Below, one piece after another: positions 58,328-64,000 of a DNA stretch of 64,000 nucleotides. Numbering within the stretch: position 1 is the stretch's first letter; each line of letters begins with the position of its first letter. Origin of the DNA: Sporothrix humicola (lineage: Eukaryota > Ascomycota > Sordariomycetes > Ophiostomatales > Ophiostomataceae); the NCBI GenBank assembly GCA_021396245.1, contig WNYE01000020.1, forward strand, positions 310,001 to 374,000. Reading direction: 5' to 3'. The notes beneath the pieces were generated by a model that had not been told where the DNA came from, searched no databases, and worked only from the letters and a program-made list of their open reading frames with translations. Position numbers and translations under genes: made by a program.

Positions 58328-60711
58328 ATGGAGGCACCGTCGGCGCAGGAAGCGTCAGAGAGCTCGCCGTTGCTGCAGCCCACATCCTCGACTTCCTCAC
58401 CCTCCTCCTCCTCGAATGCATCGCCCGCCCAGCCACCTCCCGCTCCACAACCTGCACACTCCCTTCCAGCGCTCTCAACGCCGACAAAACAACACCTGAA
58501 GAACTCGACGCCTGTTCCTGTCTCGCCATCTGCTCTGAGACCTAGCTCTGCCGGACGGCCCAAGGCCCCGCGCAATGTCACATTCGATCCCAATCCTGTC
58601 ACACGGACGATCGAGCCACCGCCGTCGACGTCACCGCCCGTCCACGCCATCGCGCCGTTATCGTCTCGCCACCGAAGCAACGCCCAGTCTGCCACAGTGA
58701 CAACGCCTGCCCTCAGCGCGACTTCGCCCTTGTCTTATGGAACGACATCGAGCGTGTCGAGTGCGCGGCCAGGGATTGCTGGTGGTGGCTCTGGTGGTGG
58801 TGGGCCGCCTGTACTCTCTGCGATCAACAACCGGCTTCGGCGGCGCAATAGTTATGGCTCTGGGCCTTTGGGTATGACACAGCAGCCGGCTGTGCAGTTA
58901 CCCAAGATTGGACCGCAGCGGAGTACGAAGAACGCACAGAAGCTCAAGCTGCTGCCCAATCCCGACTTTGGCGACGAGGGACCGGACGAAGAAAGTGGAC
59001 GCGATGTGTACAGTCAATACACCCGCATCAAGGACCCGACGGCCCGTCGCGATGCGGCCCTCCTCGGCAAGGCGGACCGTGCACGCCTCCCACGTGTCAC
59101 AGCCTACTGTACGGCGAATCGCTACGATATGGATGGCCTAGTGCGGTTTCTCAAGGGACGCGGCAAGACACGTGGCGGCAACCCCAAGCTGATTGATGAG
59201 TGCATCTACACTCCATACGACTACGATTTTGGCAAGAATGGAGGCGGCGCGGACGGGTTTGGCGGCAGTGTTTCCAATCGGAGAAGTGCTCGGGTCAGCC
59301 ACCACAGCTATATTGGCGGCGGAAGCGGACATGTTCGCCATAGAGGGGTGGATGAGGATGCAGAACGTCACGAGCAGCAACGCCAGCAGCAGCAACGCCA
59401 AGAAGAGCTGCAGCGGCAGCAACAGCAACAAGAGCAGCAACAAGATCAGCCGTACCGTGATGTCGAGAGACAAGGCGACTCGTCGCTGCAGCCGTCTTCT
59501 TCCTATTACCAAGAGCGGCGGCATTCGGCAGGCGAGGTTGATGCTGATCACACGATCCAACGCCGTGACGACCTGATTGACTTGGGCGACGGCAGGCAGG
59601 AAGAGAGGGACCGGCGGAACGAACAAGCCATTGTGGACGAGGACGAGATCTTGCCACGGCGGTCGCAGCAGACAGACGATGGCGGGTACAACAATGGCCA
59701 CGAAGATGGCAGCTACTTTGACGACAATCTCCACGAGCGTCAGCACGGTCAGCACAACGACGGCCAACAAAACCAGCCGGGCCAGGAGCAGCACCACCAC
59801 ATGATCCATAGGCACCAACGCCAAGCGGAAGAGGCGGTTCTGGACCTGTTGCACGGCGACGAACTGGACCGCCAAGCTGTTGGCAACGATCACAACCAGC
59901 TGCGTGATGAATTCGAACAGCAACTGCGTGGCGAGCGTCCTGTTGACTTTGACATCCACGTGCACACGCCGGAGCTGTTCTTGTTCGACTACGGCGTAGT
60001 GGTGATTTGGGGCATGTCCGAGGCCCAGGAACAGCGGTTCTTGAAAGAGCTGGCCAAGTTTGAGCTTGAGAAGCTGGCACCCGACGACATGGAGGCCGAG
60101 TTTTTCAACTTCTACTACACGCGCGAGTACCAGGCGCGGATCTACAACGACTTTATTGCGCTGCGCGACAAGAACAACTACATGACCAAGCTGGCCATTT
60201 CGCACGCGCTTGCACAGAGTGTCAAGACGTCGCTGTTTGAGGAGCTGATTGCCTCGACCATTGACACCTGCAAGGATATCCCGACGCAGATTGCAATGAC
60301 GGGCACCATCGCGCTGAGCCGCACCGGGATCAACATGCAGATCGGCGAGCTATTTATCCTGCGCATCAACATCCACCTCAACGGCTCGGTGCTCGACACG
60401 CCCGAGCTCTTCTGGGTCGAGCCGCAGCTGGAGCCCGTGTACCAGGCAGTGCGCAGCTACCTGGAGATGGACCAGCGCGTGGGCCTGTTGACGCAGCGGC
60501 TAGACGTCATTGCCGATTTGCTGGCGGTGTTGAAGGAGCAGCTGAGCCATGGCCATGGCGAGAAACTGGAGTGGATTGGTAAGTCATGCAAACCCGTTCT
60601 TTGTCTGATAATGGTAGCCGATACTAACAAATTATAGTCATCATTCTTATTGCGGCCGAGATTCTTGTTGCGGCCATCAACATTGTCGTCGACTTGTATG
60701 CCGGAGTATAA
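58328..60711 (+). CDS. DUF155 membrane protein, Rmd1/Rmd8-like
   Basis: Two exons: 58328-60578 and 60638-60711; 774 aa. The 59-nt intron carries an ACTAAC branch site. It is a member of the Rmd1/Rmd8 (DUF155, also called Sad1-interacting factor) family; yeast members are linked to sporulation and the human relative RMND1 to mitochondrial translation. Order: Ser/Pro-rich N-terminus (1-200); a conserved block with RVTAYCTANRYDMDGLVRFL (about 257-276); a Gln-rich stretch (about 348-380) and a long His/Gln/Asp-rich linker; the DUF155 domain from ELFLFDYGVVVIWGMSE (about 548) to LLAVLKEQLSH; and a C-terminal membrane span (VIILIAAEILVAAINIVVDL) joined across the splice junction. The single C-terminal span resembles Rmd8 more than mitochondrial Rmd1. 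Start Met is MEAPSAQEAS. Confidence 0.9.
59370..59455 (+). repeat. CAG/CAA-rich trinucleotide tract in coding sequence
   Basis: Imperfect CAG/CAA repeats encode the Gln-rich stretch of the DUF155 protein. CGN and GAG interruptions break it into runs of up to five Gln. Such tracts commonly vary in length between strains. Confidence 0.8.
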
Positions 60712-61215
60712 TAAGCTATGTCAGGTTTGGCAGGGTATATCTGGTGCATAATGCATACAATAGCGGTTTTTGGGTTCCTTTCCTTCCCTTTGTCTTGCTT
60801 CTTCCGTTTGCATTCGTTGCGTCCACTGCATTTCCCGCATACGTCTCTTGTTTCCGCCTCATTTATTGTATTAGCATGCTCTCTAGAGAAAACTATAGGA
60901 TGCCTCGCAGCATTGTACAACAACGATACCATATTCTCTGACTTAGATCGACCGCAACGACCAATTTCCGAGACTTTGCTGGTGGTATGAAGGAGAACCC
61001 GGGCACTGAAGCCGTAAGGTGTCCGATGATATACCGGATAGCCAACCCGAATTTTTCATGCTTTGTGTACCATTTATCTCACTCGAAACGTTAAACCACC
61101 ATATTATGCAAAAAGTCGTGTTTTCATTTCAGGTATTCCGCCGTAAAATACACTGCCTGTCTATGTACTCGTACAGTAATTTTGTATCCTCTTCTCTCTC
61201 CATAAGCCTGCCCGC
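60712..61215. other. Convergent intergenic region
   Basis: 504 bp between the stop codons of the DUF155 gene (+) and mL43 (-). It holds both 3' UTRs; a T-rich and CT-rich stretch follows the DUF155 stop. No gene is seen. Confidence 0.55.
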
Positions 61216-61778
61216 TTACACCTTCATGCCGTTGCCGTGGTACGGGGACCAGATGCCACGGACACTGGCGTTGATACTGCTCACGGGCTTAGCGAATTTC
61301 TTGTTCTTCTCGCCCGTTGCGTCGCGCAGCAGCTCGGCCTTCTTCAGGATCTGGTTGGCGTCCAGGTTGCGCACACAGATGGAACGCTCCCGGCCGGTGA
61401 TATAGTGGCCGACGATGAGGGGGTGGCGCGACGGCCGCGGCGAAATGGTGAACTCGATCTGGGGGTTTTCGGCGGCGAACTGCTGGAGCTTCTGCTTGAT
61501 GAACAGGCTGGGAGAGTTAGTATTCGCCAATGACAGAAGGCGGGAATGGAGCTCGGCGTAGACTTACTTCATGCCCCGGGAGCTACCGGACCAGTCGCAG
61601 TAGTGGAAGTCCAGCTTGCGGCACTGGAGAATGAAGGCACCGAGGCCGTTCTGGAGATTGAGAAAAAAAACAGGGTTAGCAAGAGCTGCAAAAGGCATTG
61701 GCCGCGAGCAGTTGGCTGTTGAGATCTGTTCAGACGTACCCGGCCGACGGAGACCTGTGGTAATGCTCGTATTGTCAT
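61216..61778 (-). CDS. MRPL51: Mitochondrial large-subunit ribosomal protein mL43
   Basis: Three exons: 61740-61778, 61568-61650 and 61216-61507; 137 aa, close to yeast Mrpl51 (140 aa). It is a thioredoxin-fold protein of the mitoribosomal large subunit. The reconstructed N-terminus (MTIRALPQVSVGR then NGLGAFILQCRKLDFHYCDW) and the block GSSRGMN are strongly conserved in the family. The later segment HPLIVGHYITGRERSICVRN and the C-terminal SINASVRGIWSP confirm the call. Introns are 89 and 60 nt. The start codon faces U1-70K across 408 bp. Confidence 0.95.
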
Positions 61779-62186
61779 GATGTGTGTGTGTAGTCCGGCG
61801 ACAAGAGCATCGTCAAGTTGCGGTTCTAGTCGGATGCAGCAAAATTTCGGCCATCGTCAGTTTCGCGGTGGTCTGGTTAGCTGGAATTTTCTGGTCACGT
61901 GTGCCGACTCCCATCTGAACCAGCAGCCTCCTGCCAAATCTGCAGCTGGACCCATATTATTGCTGCGCTAGTCCAAATTGGGCCACGACACGCTTTTCTG
62001 CTCCATTGCTCCTTCCTGGCCGTGTCTCCATTTCTTAGGCAGGCAAAGGCAAAACTGTTTTCGAGCTTCTGCCTCCTCTTCCCTGTCTCTCAGCTTCACT
62101 TTCACCATCGCAACGGCCATCGACGGCCGAAACGACAGCGTGTCGCCCACGATTCTCGATCCGTACCCGATTGCGATTTTACGACA
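61779..62186. promoter_or_regulatory. Divergent promoter, mL43 / U1-70K
   Basis: A 408-bp region between divergent start codons, so both genes probably share it. An inverted CCAAT box (ATTGG) lies at 61977-61981, near the middle. CT-rich sequence at 62030-62110 fits the U1-70K leader. Confidence 0.65.
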
Positions 62187-63774
62187 ATGACCGACAAGCT
62201 CCCGCACCAGCTGCTCGCGCTCTTTGCGCCGCGGCCGCCCTTGCGCTGGGTGCCGCCTGTCGACCACGCGCCCGAAGAACGACGAACGGCGCCCGTGTCT
62301 GGATTGGCACAGTTTTTGCCGGCGCTCAAGGAGTACAAGGACAATGACAACTTTGTGCCGACAGAGAGTTGGCTGCAGCGGCGCGACCGCAAAGCTGCGG
62401 AGCACAAGGCAGAGGTGGAAAAGAACCTGGTTGAGGGCCCCAAATCTTGTATGTGCTCTCCGTCTATACTGTTGAGCTATTCTTGTTATGCGTCTACTAA
62501 CATTGTGTAGTCAAACCTGCGGAAGACCCCAACATCCGCGGCGACGCGTTCAAGACGCTGATCGTGGCGCGGCTGAGCTACGAAGCCAATGAGCAAGACC
62601 TGGAGCGCGAGTTCTCACGTTATGGAGCGATTGAAAGAGTCAGTCTATATTGTACTCTCCCCTTTTGTTGTTTGTTAAAAGACGTCCACTAACAATAACA
62701 GATCCGCATCGTCAAGGACACACATGCCGACGAAAAAGGCAACAAGAAGCGCAAGCCGCACCGAGGCTACGCATTCGTCGTTTTTGAACGCGAAAAAGAC
62801 ATGAGAGGTACAAAATATCACCCGAAAATCCCCTAACTTGACAGGAGTTGTCCCCCCCCCATTTCCTTCCTCCTTGATTTCCCTCCCCTCCCCGAGAAAG
62901 GTACGTTACGATGGTAAGGCAGGACTAACATAGCGCGATCTCCTTCGCGCGCACAACTACAGGAGCACTTGAAGCATGTGATGGCATTCGCATTAAAGAC
63001 CGTCGCATCAAGGTCGACGTCGAGCGTGGCCGCACCATGAAGGACTGGAAGCCACGCCGTCTCGGCGGCGGCCTGGGTGGGCGTGGTTACACAAAGGCTG
63101 CTGCCTCTGGCCCGCCCATGGGCCGTGGTGGTTTCCCTGGACGTGACGGCGGCTTCCGTGGTGGCGGTTTTCGCGGCGGTGGTGGATTTGGCGGCCGTGA
63201 CCGTGACCGTGGCGGACCCAGAGGCGGCGATGGTGGCCGTGGCGGTCGGGGCTTTGATCGTGGATTTGGCGGACAGCGTGGCGGTGACCGCGCCTTCGGT
63301 GATGGTCCAGGAGGCGGCCGGCCTGAGCGTCGCGGCTTCGGCGCTAATGGCGGTGGGTATGACTCGCGTGACGGCGGCCGCTCCTCCTTTGACGATAGAC
63401 CAGGCGGCTACCGCGAACGCGACTACGACCGAGGCGACAGAGATCGGGATCGTGACCGGGACCACGGTAGAGACCGTGACCGCGATCGGGACCGGCGCGG
63501 CGGTGACCGTGACCGCGATGGAGGACGACGCACCGGCAGCAACATGGAGCCAGTACGACCAAGGGAACGTGGAGATCGTGATCGGGACCGGGATCGGGAA
63601 CGGGATCGCGGCGACCGCGACCGTGGAGACCGTGGTGATCGTGACCGAGGCGACCGGGACCGTGACTCTGGTGGGTATCGCGACCATGGCGGCCGAGACT
63701 ACGACGACTCACGCAAACGCGGCTTCGATGGACCGACGCACGAAGAAACGAGAAAACTCCGGCGGTACCAATAA
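62187..63774 (+). CDS. SNP1: U1 small nuclear ribonucleoprotein 70 kDa
   Basis: Four exons: 62187-62448, 62511-62638, 62702-62807 and 62963-63774; 435 aa. It binds stem-loop I of U1 snRNA and helps recognise 5' splice sites. The N-terminal U1-70K region (PHQLLALFAPRPPLRWVPPVD) precedes an RRM (about 101-185) with RNP2 LIVARL (104-109) and RNP1 RGYAFVVF (151-158). After the RRM the conserved VDVERGRTMKDWKPRRLGGGLGG is followed by an RGG-rich and then an Arg/Asp-dipeptide-rich tail to the end. The loop before RNP1 is longer and more basic (ADEKGNKKRKPH) than in animals. The Arg/Asp tail replaces the classical RS-like alternating charge tail. Confidence 0.96.
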
Positions 63775-64000
63775 GCGGCGGGAGCCACAGAAAGGTAGTT
63801 CACAGGTTGTGTCTTTCCTTTATCGCTCATCTACTCTTTCCTATCTCTCTTCCTTTTTTCGCCAAAGGGTAAGACAGTGCATATGAGTATGCTCGATATT
63901 TTTCGTCTTTATTCTACGATCTTATCCACGCCGGAAGGTGCAGGTTTGATTTATCGATTTATCGCCAGGAGCATATTACGGAAAGTATTCTATTGCAGTC
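63775..64000. other. 3' region of U1-70K
   Basis: 226 bp after the stop codon, CT-rich then A+T-rich, consistent with a 3' UTR. No further gene begins before the window ends. Confidence 0.55.

Noticed and set aside
59138..60205. 355-codon minus-strand frame
   Set aside because: Antisense to the DUF155 gene, Leu/Val-rich because it mirrors Gln/Asp/His codons; no domain.
62833..63687. 284-codon minus-strand frame rich in Val/Ala/Thr
   Set aside because: It is antisense to the RGG/Arg-Asp tail of U1-70K; the repeat composition keeps the complementary frame open.
1..64000. tRNA or 5S rRNA genes
   Set aside because: I scanned for T-arm (GGTTCGAATCC-like) and A/B-box patterns on both strands and found no arrangement that folds; a covariance-model search would be decisive.

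Overview
The window is nuclear DNA of a filamentous ascomycete (Pezizomycotina, most likely a Sordariomycete; the order cannot be fixed from sequence alone). The evidence is short spliceosomal introns (mostly 60-350 nt, GT-AG, with CTAAC/CTRAC-type branch sites about 10-20 nt before the acceptor), single-gene transcription units, coding regions richer in G+C than their surroundings, and fungal protein families such as a RING/PH/vWA pheromone-pathway scaffold, a siderophore-type MFS carrier, a DUF3716 protein and a Rmd1/Rmd8 DUF155 protein. No rRNA, tRNA, CRISPR, intact transposon or viral gene was recognised.

The window has two halves. Positions 1-37 kb are gene-poor. They hold only two confident genes, both on the minus strand: an 820-aa siderophore-type MFS transporter (7.9-10.4 kb) and a 1212-aa Ste5/Far1-like scaffold (14.1-18.0 kb). 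The 19-kb interval 18.0-37.1 kb has no confident gene. It contains homopolymer tracts, a small microsatellite, candidate short or decayed ORFs, and a dense cluster of two palindrome-like 9-mers (TACGGAGTA and TACGACGTA) at 33.1-34.6 kb.

Positions 37-64 kb form a compact housekeeping block. In order: CCT8 (-), a Nhp10-like HMG-box protein (+), a PARN/CAF1-family deadenylase (+), mitoribosomal mL46 (-), a RING+PHD protein of Asr1/PHRF1 type (-), a DUF3716 protein (+), ribosomal protein eL43 (-), a saccharopine-dehydrogenase-like oxidoreductase (+), a Rmd1/Rmd8-type DUF155 membrane protein (+), mitoribosomal mL43 (-) and U1 snRNP 70K (+). Several pairs are divergent and share one intergenic promoter region: CCT8/HMG over 759 bp and mL43/U1-70K over 408 bp.

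Functionally the right half concerns protein folding, chromatin remodelling, mRNA decay and splicing, and cytosolic and mitochondrial translation. The left half concerns iron acquisition and signalling. There is no sign of a biosynthetic cluster. All exon-intron models were built by hand from splice signals and reading-frame continuity, and every model closes in frame. Protein family calls come from recognisable motifs, not from a database search.
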